Positions 16,900 through 25,884 of a stretch of DNA of 64,000 nucleotides are shown in pieces. The position numbers and the translations under genes were made by a program. This DNA comes from Devosia salina. Lineage in GTDB: Bacteria > Pseudomonadota > Alphaproteobacteria > Rhizobiales > Devosiaceae. Within the stretch, counting starts at the first letter, position 1. Each line of letters opens with the position of its first letter. The notes below the pieces were generated by a model. That model did no database searches. It had not been told where the DNA came from and worked only from the letters and a program-made list of their open reading frames with translations. Location of the stretch: assembly GCF_019504385.1 (NCBI RefSeq), contig NZ_CP080590.1:848001-912000 (forward strand), read 5' to 3'.

Positions 16900-17540
16900 T
16901 CAGGTACACTTGTACACTCGTTTCCAGTCCATCCCCTCCGGCAGCGCCGGCAGTTGCGCAGTGCTAAACTGAATCCGGCTGCGGCCGATCCGCGGCCAGC
17001 AGAATGCCGCCTTCTCCAACCGCTTGGCGAGGCAAAGGCTGGCCCCACCCCACCAAACGATCTTGATCCGATCGGCCCGTTTGCCTGGAACACATAGAGA
17101 GAGCCGTCGAACGGATCGGCGTCGGCATCACGCACCAGGCAAAGAAGACCATCAGATCCTTTCCCAAAGTCCACCGGCTGGCCAGCCAGGAACAACTTCA
17201 CGCCCGAGGGGGGGCATGCCGAGCGCAGGGCGCGAAGCACACGGCGCAAATGATCCTCATCAACGTCAGCGCCGACACGGACCAGCATGCCATCTACGAA
17301 AAACTCGACGGCCGTGCCGTCCGCCGTTCCTGCCCCCGTCGCGCTCTTCCTCACCCGCTCTACTTTACCCATGCGGCCCTCGGACCGCCAGCCGAACAGC
17401 TGCGATGGCAAGATCCCGATCTCACGCGCGAGCCCTGACGCGTTCGCACCCGGCCCCAGACTCCGCGCGACCATCGCGGCCCGATTCGGAACAGCCTTGA
17501 TCACGTGGGAACTTCTATCCGCGCGCATAGTCGCAGACAT
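16900..17540 (-). pseudogene. IS66 TnpA and TnpB, fused by frameshift
   Basis: The first part (17540 to about 17218) reads as TnpA with the helix-turn-helix SGLAREIGILPSQLFGWR. The second reads as TnpB (SGVKLFLAGQPVDFGKG, DPFDGSLYVF). TnpB should start at ATG 17217, but a run of seven Gs on the plus strand (17208-17214) puts its body in the TnpA frame; six would keep it in its own frame. A second frameshift near 17085 is followed by DRIKIVWWGGASLCLAKRLE and a stop at 16900. Both genes are therefore broken. Confidence 0.75.
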
Positions 17541-17774
17541 CGAACACCTACCACCAACCAGAGGGTGCCAAATACCGCTGCCTCAACCCGCTGAACAGAG
17601 GGGGTCAGCTTGGCGCTATGGGTATTCCCCGCCATTTTGAGTATAACGCTCGCGCCGATGCTCACAAACCAGATGGTCGTCGTGTTGCGGGGATCGCGCA
17701 AATTGATGTTTGCTGGGCGACGACCGGAACGCATTTCGTGAATCAAGCTTGATGGGATAAGTAGGAGTCCTGAC

Positions 17775-18008
17775 ATGAAAAATCAAATCAAGACAAAATG
17801 CCCGCATTGCGGCATTGAAAATCGAATAGACGTCGCAGAGCGCGCGGATGAGCTCTTGACAATATCCTGCAGCACTTGTGGAAAGACAATATCAACAATA
17901 GGCCAAGCTCGCGCGATAATTGCGCAGCAAGCGGCCGGCATCGGCGCTGGCGAGCTTGCGGATGATCATGTACCTCTAGGCGGTCCGCCTTTTGGTGAAA
18001 CCACCTAA
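17775..18008 (+). CDS. Small zinc-ribbon-like protein
   Basis: 77 residues. Two CxxC pairs, CPHC (9-12) and CSTC (32-35), spaced as in a zinc ribbon, followed by a short helical part and an acidic/proline-glycine end. A TAGGAG ribosome site sits seven bases before ATG 17775. Base composition is more AT-rich than the main chromosome genes, and it lies between the IS66 remnant and non-coding sequence, so it may be a recent arrival. I do not recognise the family. The two CxxC pairs make chance unlikely. Confidence 0.6.
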   Translation: MKNQIKTKCPHCGIENRIDVAERADELLTISCSTCGKTISTIGQARAIIAQQAAGIGAGELADDHVPLGGPPFGETT

Positions 18009-18756
18009 ACTTGCGCTCTGCGAAACGAGTACTACATGTGCGACCTTTTGAACCGTCAATGTGGCGCTGAAAGGTCAGCGGCTTGCCGTTGGGTCTCGTC
18101 ATCGGACTTGCGGACAGAAATTCAAGTTCCGAACCCGCCATTTCCGGCGCAGACCAAGGAGGTCTTCGAACAGTCCGTGTTGGCTATATGGCTGACCACG
18201 CAATGCTTCCTGCAATCTCGCGGGCGGATAGAGAAGTCTCGTGAACCTCAGTCATGGGCTGATCTGAAAAACCTCCGCAGCTTCGATTTCCGATATCGTG
18301 ATGGCGTGGTCGGGAGCGCCACGCCACACCAGTGCGCGCTGTTGAGGAACCCTCTTCGGGAGGACACAAGATTGATTGCCGCTAACTCGCTCTGGTCAGT
18401 CGCTGACTGGAATGGCAGTCGTATGCGACGTAGAATGGATCGAGCTTAATGCCCATGTAACGATTGACGCTTGTTGAAAGGGTCTATACCGCTTATGCGA
18501 TGTCCAGCGCTAGTTCAATGCTGTCGTGAAAAGTTCGATACCGTCCCTGTCGTTGGCAGCGTTTGTTGGAAAACGTGAGCACCGCATCTCTGATTTACAA
18601 AATTCGTCGCGACGGAGCGCATTCAATATGAAGTATACTGTCAAATGTGGTGACGGTAATTGATATTTTTGTGCGCGGGTATTTATGTTGCTTTAGATGG
18701 CCGCTAATATTCGCCTCTTAGCTGTTCTCGCGAATTGCAAGCTTTACAGCCGGAAT
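18009..18756. other. AT-richer region without a convincing gene
   Basis: About 750 bases. ORFs on either strand (for example 18036-18449) have poor composition and no motif I recognise, and may be degenerate sequence. A weak promoter-like pair TTGATA (18660) and TATGTT (18684), spaced 18 bases, lies upstream of the dehydratase gene. The lower GC and lack of genes mark it as a junction of transferred DNA. Confidence 0.45.
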
Positions 18757-20628
18757 ATGATCCGACACTATATTCTTAACATTCCGCGAGCGTGGAAGCG
18801 CGGCTTGTTGGTTGTCTTTGATTTCGCAGTATTGTCAACGGCACTTTGGCTTAGCTTCGCACTTCGTCTGGACCAGTGGGCGTTGCCCAAAACGTCATTC
18901 GATCTGATGAAGATATTTCTGGCTCCATTGCTCGCTATTCCGATATTCGTCCGCATGGGGCTTTACAGGGCAGTGCTTCGTTACCTGCCGGAGCGCGCAT
19001 TATGGAAAATTCTGCAAGCCATAACACTGAGCGTAGTCTTATGGGTTCTTGCAGCCTTTCTGCTGCAAATGACCGGCAACGGTACCGTACCGCGATCTGT
19101 ACCAGTAATCTATTGGGCGCTTTCAACTACTGTCATCATTGGCAGTAGATTGGCGGCGAAGCGGCTATTGTGGCCAAATGCCAAGTCCAATTCCCCTAAC
19201 TCATCTGCCATTGTGATTTATGGTGCTGGCCAGGCCGGAACGCAACTGGCCCAGTCGCTGGTTAGTAGCCACTTCATAGTCGGCTTTCTCGACGACGATA
19301 CTCATCTTCAATACAGAGAATTGCTTGGCATACGAGTTTTTCCGCCCTCACATCTACCTACGCTTATTCGCGACTTCGGTGTGAAGAAGGTGATACTGTC
19401 GATGCCCACACTTTCAGTGGCGCGGCGCAAGGAAATTGTCGCCAATTTGAGCGGGATGGGTGTGACCGTGCAGTCCCTCCCAGGTCTGACCGACCTTGTG
19501 ACTGGGAAGTACTTGGTCAGCCAAGTCAAGGAAATCCAGATTGACGATTTGTTGGGCCGATCATCCGTTCCTCCCGACATGGCTCTGCTAAAGAAGATGG
19601 TTGCCGGTCGAACGATCATGGTATCGGGGGCCGGAGGGTCGATTGGGTCCGAGCTTTGCCGCAAGATCGCCAGTCTGCATCCGCAGCGGCTGGTGACGCT
19701 CGACGCCAACGAGTTTGCCCTCTACCAGATCGATCGCGAGCTGTCCGGCACGCCGGGCCTATCGACTGTTCCTGTACTTGGCTCGGTCATCAACAAGCGG
19801 CTTGTCGACCAAGTCATGCAAGAAAATAGTGTGGACGTCGTGTTTCACGCTGCTGCTTACAAGCATGTGCCACTGGTTGAGGCCAACGCGCTTGAGGGTA
19901 TCGAGAACAATGTCTTCGGCACGCTCTCCATCCTTGATGCTTCACTGCATTGTGGGGTCCAGGATTTCGTGCTGATTTCCTCGGATAAGGCGGTTCGGCC
20001 AACCAATGTCATGGGCGCCACCAAACGTTGGGCGGAACTGCTCGTCCGCCAAAAGGCCGCGGAGGCCCTGAAGTCGGACCTCAACCGTCATTTCTGTACC
20101 GTGCGCTTCGGAAACGTCCTCGGCTCAAACGGCTCGGTAGTTCCCCTCTTCAAGGAGCAGATCGCGGCAGGTGGCCCAATTACCCTGACCGACTCGGCGA
20201 TGACGCGCTATTTCATGTCAATTCAGGAAGCGGCCGAATTGATCGTCCAGGCCGGCGGCATGTCCAAAGGCGGCGACATCTTCCTGCTCGACATGGGCGA
20301 GCCCATTCTGATCGCTGAACTGGCGGAGAACATGGTTCGCCTCGCGGGCATGACGGTGCGAAACGAAGGCAATCCGGACGGCGAGATCCAGATCATCGCC
20401 ACTGGGAAGCGGCCGGGCGAGAAGCTCTACGAAGAGCTGTTCTACGATCCCTCAAGGGCCGAGACGACATCGCACCCGAAGATCCTCAAGGTTGATGCTG
20501 CGCTTTATCTGGCGCTGCCCGAGCGGCTTCGCGAGTTGCGCGATGCCCTCGATCAGAAGGATGAGCGCGCGGCGAGGCGCATCCTGTTTGATGCGATCAA
20601 TGCCGCAGAAGAGCAGCCCAGTCGCTAG
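18757..20628 (+). CDS. Membrane nucleotide-sugar 4,6-dehydratase (WbpM/PglF/CapD-like)
   Basis: About 623 residues. Four N-terminal membrane helices, a CoA-binding-like Rossmann domain (VIYGAGQAG) and a C-terminal SDR domain. The NAD motif GAGGSIGSE is at 291-299; SDKAVRPTNVMGATK gives D410/K411 with M419 and K423 in place of the usual Tyr-xxx-Lys, the SMK form of WbpM-type UDP-GlcNAc 4,6-dehydratases. It makes a UDP-4-keto-6-deoxy sugar for glycan synthesis. ATG 18757 is preferred because the protein then begins like family members (IRHYILNIPRAWKRG); ATG 18697 lacks a ribosome site. It converges on the capsule-type gene with a four-base overlap. Its product could feed the membrane-linked sugar transferase at 44.6 kb. 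Confidence 0.87.
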   Translation: MIRHYILNIPRAWKRGLLVVFDFAVLSTALWLSFALRLDQWALPKTSFDLMKIFLAPLLAIPIFVRMGLYRAVLRYLPERALWKILQAITLSVVLWVLAAFLLQMTGNGTVPRSVPVIYWALSTTVIIGSRLAAKRLLWPNAKSNSPNSSAIVIYGAGQAGTQLAQSLVSSHFIVGFLDDDTHLQYRELLGIRVFPPSHLPTLIRDFGVKKVILSMPTLSVARRKEIVANLSGMGVTVQSLPGLTDLVTGKYLVSQVKEIQIDDLLGRSSVPPDMALLKKMVAGRTIMVSGAGGSIGSELCRKIASLHPQRLVTLDANEFALYQIDRELSGTPGLSTVPVLGSVINKRLVDQVMQENSVDVVFHAAAYKHVPLVEANALEGIENNVFGTLSILDASLHCGVQDFVLISSDKAVRPTNVMGATKRWAELLVRQKAAEALKSDLNRHFCTVRFGNVLGSNGSVVPLFKEQIAAGGPITLTDSAMTRYFMSIQEAAELIVQAGGMSKGGDIFLLDMGEPILIAELAENMVRLAGMTVRNEGNPDGEIQIIATGKRPGEKLYEELFYDPSRAETTSHPKILKVDAALYLALPERLRELRDALDQKDERAARRILFDAINAAEEQPSR

Positions 20629-22124
20629 AGGTCGGCGGCCTCGGCGATGAGCTGGGAGAGGCGCTGCACCGCCTCGCTCATCTGATCGACATCCTCGAAA
20701 CTCAGCGCATCGAGGCTACCCCAGACGGATGCCGTCGGGTGCTCGAGGCCCCAATAGATCAGGGCTCCAACAAAGGCGGCGAGCGCGGTCTCGTCAGCCG
20801 GAGGCTGCTGGCATGCGACCTCGATGGCCTTACCGATGTCCTCTCCTTCGGCGACGCGATAGCCGCCATTGTTGACGAGGAGAATCGGGTTGGCGCCGAA
20901 AAACAGCGCCGGCCGCCCCAGCAGGACCGCTTCCAGCCCTGCAGTCCCAGTGATCGTTGCGGTCAGTTGCGCCTGGCTCTGCACCTCAAAGCCGCTGATG
21001 AATGGGTCGATGAGCCGCACATTGGGGAGGCGGGACAGGGCCTTGTAGAGATCGGCGGGCCGCCTGCCGAGCATCGGCCTGTGTTCCTTGACGGCAATGA
21101 GCCAGCCGGCCGGCAGGCCAGCATGGAGCTTTTCGATGACCGCCAGTTGATCAGTCTGTTCTGGCGCCGATACGAGTAGGCTCGCCTCCGGCTCGAAATG
21201 CAGTGGAAAGTAGATGGTCTTGCGCCCCCTCAGGTCGTCCAGCTTGCCAAACCTGCCCGTTGCCAGATGCCATCGCCCGACAATGGCCCGGCGCCACTCG
21301 AACACCAGGCGCGCGAGTGGATAGGGGTAGCGCATGTTCGCCGGAGCGACATTGCGGAGGCTGCGCCAGAGCAGCGCCGCGCTATCGAGCAATCGGGGCC
21401 AGGGCACCGGGCGGTTTACGGGGTTGGCCATATATTCTGGCGCCGCCGGCCAATTGCGGAATGCCTGCAAGGCAGGTCGGCCACGCTCCGCAAGCTGCTC
21501 CAGCACCTGCCTGTCCTGGTCCTGCGCTGCCTGGAACTGGTCGGCAAAGGTGAGGCGCATGTTCAGCGGATCGTCGAACAGATTGATGATCTGTCCGAAC
21601 CCGGTCGCCTTGGGGGAAATGAACGGAATGCCCCGGCGTTTCGCCAGGTGGGCCAGCGCCACGCCCGGTGCGTCCTGCACGGAAGTGGCAACGATCGCCC
21701 GGTAATGCCCTTCGTCGAGCACACCGTCGAGATAGTCCAGCATGCCGGCGATATAGGCCTCGGCGACGCGCAAATTTTTCGTCGCGTGGCGCAATGGCGA
21801 GAGCGGATGGAGCCCATGCGGAATGACGCCGCTCGTGAGTTCGCGATCGGAGATCAGTATGTCCTGAACGGTGCCACGGCCCAGCGCCGCGCGCCATTTC
21901 TCCAGCCCCGCGGCCGGTCCCGTCAGCCACAACGCTTCGATATCGCAGATGGCCTCCACGCGATCGAAGCGAAAGCGGTTTTGTTCGCGCAGAGCGGTTG
22001 CTGTGCCGCTTTCGACAGAGACGATTGCATCGGCGCCGAATACACCCCCGCGGCTCGCGAAAGCCCGGGCGAGATGCGCCGTCCAGGCCGCGAAGTCGAC
22101 ATTGGTGTGAAAGAGGATTCTCAC
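20625..22124 (-). CDS. Capsule polysaccharide biosynthesis (KpsC/KpsS-like) protein
   Basis: 499 residues, soluble. The C-terminal half matches capsule polysaccharide biosynthesis proteins (PF05159 type): IYFPLHFEPEASLLV, WLIAVKEHRPMLG and a TGTAGLEAVLLGRPALFFG segment where the sugar nucleotide binds. KpsC/KpsS enzymes add Kdo linkers to a lipid acceptor for ABC-exported capsules; related proteins act as other glycosyltransferases. It is the last gene of a reverse-strand run from 28165, two bases after the large membrane protein. An ABC exporter of the matching type is encoded at 36.9-38.6 kb. The precise donor and acceptor cannot be told. Confidence 0.75.
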   Translation of the reverse strand: MRILFHTNVDFAAWTAHLARAFASRGGVFGADAIVSVESGTATALREQNRFRFDRVEAICDIEALWLTGPAAGLEKWRAALGRGTVQDILISDRELTSGVIPHGLHPLSPLRHATKNLRVAEAYIAGMLDYLDGVLDEGHYRAIVATSVQDAPGVALAHLAKRRGIPFISPKATGFGQIINLFDDPLNMRLTFADQFQAAQDQDRQVLEQLAERGRPALQAFRNWPAAPEYMANPVNRPVPWPRLLDSAALLWRSLRNVAPANMRYPYPLARLVFEWRRAIVGRWHLATGRFGKLDDLRGRKTIYFPLHFEPEASLLVSAPEQTDQLAVIEKLHAGLPAGWLIAVKEHRPMLGRRPADLYKALSRLPNVRLIDPFISGFEVQSQAQLTATITGTAGLEAVLLGRPALFFGANPILLVNNGGYRVAEGEDIGKAIEVACQQPPADETALAAFVGALIYWGLEHPTASVWGSLDALSFEDVDQMSEAVQRLSQLIAEAADL

Positions 22125-22126
22125 TT

Positions 22127-24604
22127 CTAGATGAAACGCTCTGCCGCCCGGTCGATATTGGGATCCCCCTCCCGGAAGAACCGCTCGACCTGGTCCATAT
22201 ACCAGTACGGCGGACCGAAGGGCTCATTGGTCAGCGGGCGGGCCGCGTAGTCATAGGGGATCATCAGTTCGTCGCTGGCCGTGTATTCGAGCAGCAGAGC
22301 GCAACGTTCGACGAAGCCCTCGGGCAGGGTGAGCGACCTGGGGTCGGACAGCATGCGTTCATAGTCGGCGCGGTCGGTCGGATGCAGCAGGCCGACCGGA
22401 TAGTCGATCGGTCCCCAGTCCGAACAAATGATGCACGGAATTCCATGCAGGCCGAGCTCGAGCCCGGACGTGCCGTTCCAGAGGACGCCCAAATCCACGA
22501 GCGCGAAGAGGGTGTGCAGGTTGAACCAGCTATGGCCGAGAATGACCACGTTATCCGGCACCACCTGCTCAATCATGTCGGTGAAATATTGCGCCACGCG
22601 GCCCGCGATTTCCGGACGCGATTCATAGGGATGGGGCTTTATCAGGTAGAGGATGTTGGGATTTCGGCGCGCCACGTCCACTGTGTGATTGAGCCAATCG
22701 AACATACCGTCATGGGCAGGGCCGCGCTCGTATGGCGTCGAGAGATCGAACACCATCTTGCCCAGCACAACCACGACCGGCCGGCCGGATTGCTTGTGCG
22801 CCACGATCCGGTCCATCGCCGAGCGGGCGCTGGCCGACATGGTCGCGCGGTCCGTCGCCCGGTTGGATTTGGTCCAAGTGAGCGCACGCTCGGTGATTTT
22901 CTTGACGTCCTGGCCGCGGGCGACCCAGGCGTCGAAGTCGACCTTGGCCGGCAGGTAGGGATTGGAATATGGCCACTTGCGCGTCATGTTGTCCAAGGTG
23001 ATGCGCGTGGACAGGCGCGCCTTGTCCGCATAATAGGTCTGGTAGCCCTGCTGGACCCAGACGAAGTGCATGTCGCGGTCCTTGCCGCGCTCGCGGCAGA
23101 AGATGTTCCAGACCGCATTGGGCACGAATTGTCCCGAGGCGCCGACCACGCGGACCGGCTTGCCGTTGCCCGCCACCGAATTGGCGATGCGGAACGCCTG
23201 GTGAAGGGTGCTATCCGCCACCTTGAGCAATTCGATGAAGATCCTTTCGACATCGGAGTTGGGCGGCATGTCGACGGTGTAGCGCCCGAAATGCCGGCTC
23301 AGTGCTTCCCAGATTGGGTGGTAGAAGTTCATGCCCGCGGCTTCGACCTGACCCTTTTTCCAATCGATCGTCCAATCGAAATTGAGGGAATCCTGGCGGC
23401 CGAGTTCGATGGCGAAGAACCGATCCACGGTGTCGTCACCAGTGCGTTCGGCATGGAAGGGCCAGTTGTCGGTCACGACGAGGGCCCAGCCCAGCTGCTT
23501 GAGGCGGATGATGACCATGAGCAGGCTCGCCAGCGTGTAGGTATCGTTCTGGGTCGAAAAGAACACGTAGCCCTTGGGATCTTTTGGCTGCGGCACGCGG
23601 CTGAGGATGTCGTGCGACTGCCGCCAGAACGTCCGCGTCCGCATGGCGTAGCGAATGGTGCGCAACTTGCGCATGACGCCCGAAAAGTTCGCGGCGAGGA
23701 ACGTGATGACGGCCGCCACGACCAGCAGCAGCAGCACGATGAAGTAGCCGGTCCGCCACCATCCAAGATCGGCGCCCGACGGCGTGACGATGGCATAGGA
23801 GGTCACCACCATCGCCGCGAGAAAGAACAGGCGGGCATTGAGGCCGCCGACCATGCGCGAAAACTGTGCCAGGCGGGCATAGCGAGCGGCGCCCAGTCTC
23901 CTGATATCCTCGGGGTCGCTGATGAGGTGTCCGGGCCGGATGCGCTTGGCGGCCTTGCGAATGATGAAGGCGGCGATCAGGCCTGCCGTTGCCGGGATCA
24001 ACCAGCGTTCGGGCGCGAAGTTCAGACCCTCATGGACGACCCCGAAACTCCGGCTCAGCGTGGGATCCATGGCAATCAGCCCGGCGAGCGCGCCGACACC
24101 GAACACGACAAGGACCGACAGCGCCAGCATGCTGCCCATGCCCACAAAGAGCGGAACGGCGACATAGTAGTAGATCGACGGGAGGGGCAGGGCCCGCCGG
24201 ATGAGCCATGAGCCAATGGCCAGGCTGGCTACCGCGATCGCCACCGAAAGCCAGCCCAGCCCGAACTTCCAAAGCGCCAGCTCCACGGCGATGAACGACA
24301 CGCCAAACGCCATGGCCTGCAACTGCGGGCCATAGGAAGCGAATGAGACACTGCCCGAGCGCCACCAGGTCAGAAGGAAGAAAATCCCAAGTATGGCCAG
24401 GCCGGACATCAAGAGGGCGCCATCGCCCATGGCCGGCAGGACTTCCGGATAGGGTGAGCTGAAGTGCTGCGGAATGGCGAACCAGGACGGTTCAGTGCGC
24501 TGTCCGAAGGCCAAGGCGAGAACGCCCAGGATCAAAGCAAAGATATAGAATCCATAGAGGACGCGGCCCGGCCGGGCCGCGATTGCGGAGATTGCTTTGA
24601 CCAT
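22127..24604 (-). CDS. Large membrane protein with C-terminal capsule-type glycosyltransferase domain
   Basis: 825 residues. Roughly eight or nine transmembrane helices fill the first 310 residues. A soluble domain follows with YVFFSTQNDTYTLASLLM, IKPHPYESRPEI and WNGTSGLELGLHGIPCIICSD, the pattern of KpsC/CapA-type GT-B enzymes. Domains of this kind are normally soluble, so the fused membrane part is unusual and may tie synthesis to a lipid-linked acceptor or to the exporter. It starts close after the GT4 gene and ends two bases before the KpsC/S-like gene, so they are probably co-expressed. I do not recognise the membrane domain family. Confidence 0.72.
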   Translation of the reverse strand: MVKAISAIAARPGRVLYGFYIFALILGVLALAFGQRTEPSWFAIPQHFSSPYPEVLPAMGDGALLMSGLAILGIFFLLTWWRSGSVSFASYGPQLQAMAFGVSFIAVELALWKFGLGWLSVAIAVASLAIGSWLIRRALPLPSIYYYVAVPLFVGMGSMLALSVLVVFGVGALAGLIAMDPTLSRSFGVVHEGLNFAPERWLIPATAGLIAAFIIRKAAKRIRPGHLISDPEDIRRLGAARYARLAQFSRMVGGLNARLFFLAAMVVTSYAIVTPSGADLGWWRTGYFIVLLLLVVAAVITFLAANFSGVMRKLRTIRYAMRTRTFWRQSHDILSRVPQPKDPKGYVFFSTQNDTYTLASLLMVIIRLKQLGWALVVTDNWPFHAERTGDDTVDRFFAIELGRQDSLNFDWTIDWKKGQVEAAGMNFYHPIWEALSRHFGRYTVDMPPNSDVERIFIELLKVADSTLHQAFRIANSVAGNGKPVRVVGASGQFVPNAVWNIFCRERGKDRDMHFVWVQQGYQTYYADKARLSTRITLDNMTRKWPYSNPYLPAKVDFDAWVARGQDVKKITERALTWTKSNRATDRATMSASARSAMDRIVAHKQSGRPVVVVLGKMVFDLSTPYERGPAHDGMFDWLNHTVDVARRNPNILYLIKPHPYESRPEIAGRVAQYFTDMIEQVVPDNVVILGHSWFNLHTLFALVDLGVLWNGTSGLELGLHGIPCIICSDWGPIDYPVGLLHPTDRADYERMLSDPRSLTLPEGFVERCALLLEYTASDELMIPYDYAARPLTNEPFGPPYWYMDQVERFFREGDPNIDRAAERFI

Positions 24605-24657
24605 ACTGTCCAGTTCCTCGGGCGGGCGTCCGCTGCATCCCTAGTCAACTGGAAGGG

Positions 24658-25884
24658 TTAGTCAAGGCGTTGACGCACCCAGTTCAGTGCCCGGTTATAG
24701 GAAATGAGCGTCACGTGCAGACTATGGGCAGCGGCGGCGTACAAACGCGGTGAACCGCGAAGGAAGGAGCGCACCCGCATCTTGAGCGTGGGGACGAGCG
24801 CGTCGGAAGCGCGCTTGAGGGCGACATGCCGCTCATCATGGCTTCGCTGCGGCGCCCTGTGCAGCGCGTGGTCGAAGAACGAGAGCCAGAGCGGCCGCCG
24901 AGCGGCCCAGCTTTGCTCTTTTATGGCCGCAAGGTTTTCCTGGCTCAACTGGTGCCGAAGATCCGGGGTGGAGACCATATGCCGGATGGCTTCGGCGAAG
25001 GCCTGGGGTGTCCGCTCGACAATGAGGTCGCGCTGCGCCGGCCCGAGGCACATCCGGACAATGCCGACATCCGTGGAAATGATCGGGACGCCGGAAGCCA
25101 TGGCTTCCAGCACCGGGTTTGGCGTACCCTCGAACAGGGATGCGCAGAGCAGGGCATCCAGCTCGTTGTAGAAGTCGGCAACGGCCTTGCGCGGCATCCA
25201 CTTCTCCGCCCGGTCGGCCAGTCTGAGCTCGACTGGCAGGCCCTCCTGCTGCAACTGCTCGATGGCGGGACGAATGACCGAATTGAGCCCCTTAGCGTCC
25301 GGAATGCCTTCGAGAAGCCCCCACTGGCTGTTGCCGACCCAGCCGATCCTGAACGCTCGATCGGTCTCTTGCAGCCGTTCAAGGGCATTCGGCCGGTAGT
25401 AGGCGGTGTCGACGCCGTCGGCGAGGATGGCCACCGGCTCTGGCATGCCGGGCAGGTTGCGGTAAATCTCGTCGAGAATGGGCGAGGCAGTGAAATAGGC
25501 GTCCAGCGCGGAAAGAACGCGCGCCTGGCGGGCAGCATCGGCAGGGCTGAGGCCGCTGTGATCATAGACGCTGGTGGTGAGGACATGCCTCGACAGCCGG
25601 CGCAGTGCCTCGCCCTCGGGCCAGCGGGCAGACGCTTCGGCGCGCCTGCCCAGTCCCCGATCCAGAAGATCGAACCAGAGCTGCCGCCAGAAGACATGGA
25701 TGACAGTGTCGTCGGGCAGGCTTGCGAGCTCAACCAGAAGGGTCGCCAGGTCAGGATGATCCATGACGTAGTGGCGGCTGATCTCGAACTCCTGTTCGAG
25801 GGCCGGGGAGACCTGATTGGCAATATTGTCAAAGGCCCAATCCTGGACGTCGATGACCAGGGCGAGGCGTCTTTTTCCGCTCAT
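24658..25884 (-). CDS. GT4-family glycosyltransferase
   Basis: 408 residues, soluble GT-B fold. The C-terminal donor-binding half has the GT4 pattern EGTPNPVLEAMASGVPIISTDVG, with the glutamate of the E-x7-E motif; the linker ILADGVDTAYYRP is also typical. The acceptor and linkage are unknown. It overlaps the preceding gene by four bases (ATGA at 25881-25884), part of the reverse-strand operon 28165-20625. The C-terminal 80 residues after HDERHVALKRASD are unlike standard GT4 proteins and may bind membrane through the basic stretch. Confidence 0.82.
   Translation of the reverse strand: MSGKRRLALVIDVQDWAFDNIANQVSPALEQEFEISRHYVMDHPDLATLLVELASLPDDTVIHVFWRQLWFDLLDRGLGRRAEASARWPEGEALRRLSRHVLTTSVYDHSGLSPADAARQARVLSALDAYFTASPILDEIYRNLPGMPEPVAILADGVDTAYYRPNALERLQETDRAFRIGWVGNSQWGLLEGIPDAKGLNSVIRPAIEQLQQEGLPVELRLADRAEKWMPRKAVADFYNELDALLCASLFEGTPNPVLEAMASGVPIISTDVGIVRMCLGPAQRDLIVERTPQAFAEAIRHMVSTPDLRHQLSQENLAAIKEQSWAARRPLWLSFFDHALHRAPQRSHDERHVALKRASDALVPTLKMRVRSFLRGSPRLYAAAAHSLHVTLISYNRALNWVRQRLD

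Larger units (their letters stand above)
16545..17600 (-). mobile_element. Decayed IS66-family insertion sequence
   Basis: On the reverse strand the remains of tnpA, tnpB and the first part of tnpC lie in the normal IS66 order. Both tnpB and tnpC contain frameshifts, and tnpC stops being recognisable near 16545, just beyond the recombinase stop, so most of the transposase gene is lost. The outer end near 17600 is approximate and I could not identify terminal inverted repeats. The element is immobile on its own. Confidence 0.75.

Noticed and set aside
18036..18449. 137-codon plus-strand ORF in the AT-rich junction
   Set aside because: No motif, poor ribosome site and non-coding composition; possibly degenerate sequence.
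21998..24211. Long plus-strand ORF of 737 codons
   Set aside because: It is antisense to the membrane/capsule glycosyltransferase and the KpsC/S-like gene, both with clear motifs; its own translation has no domain.
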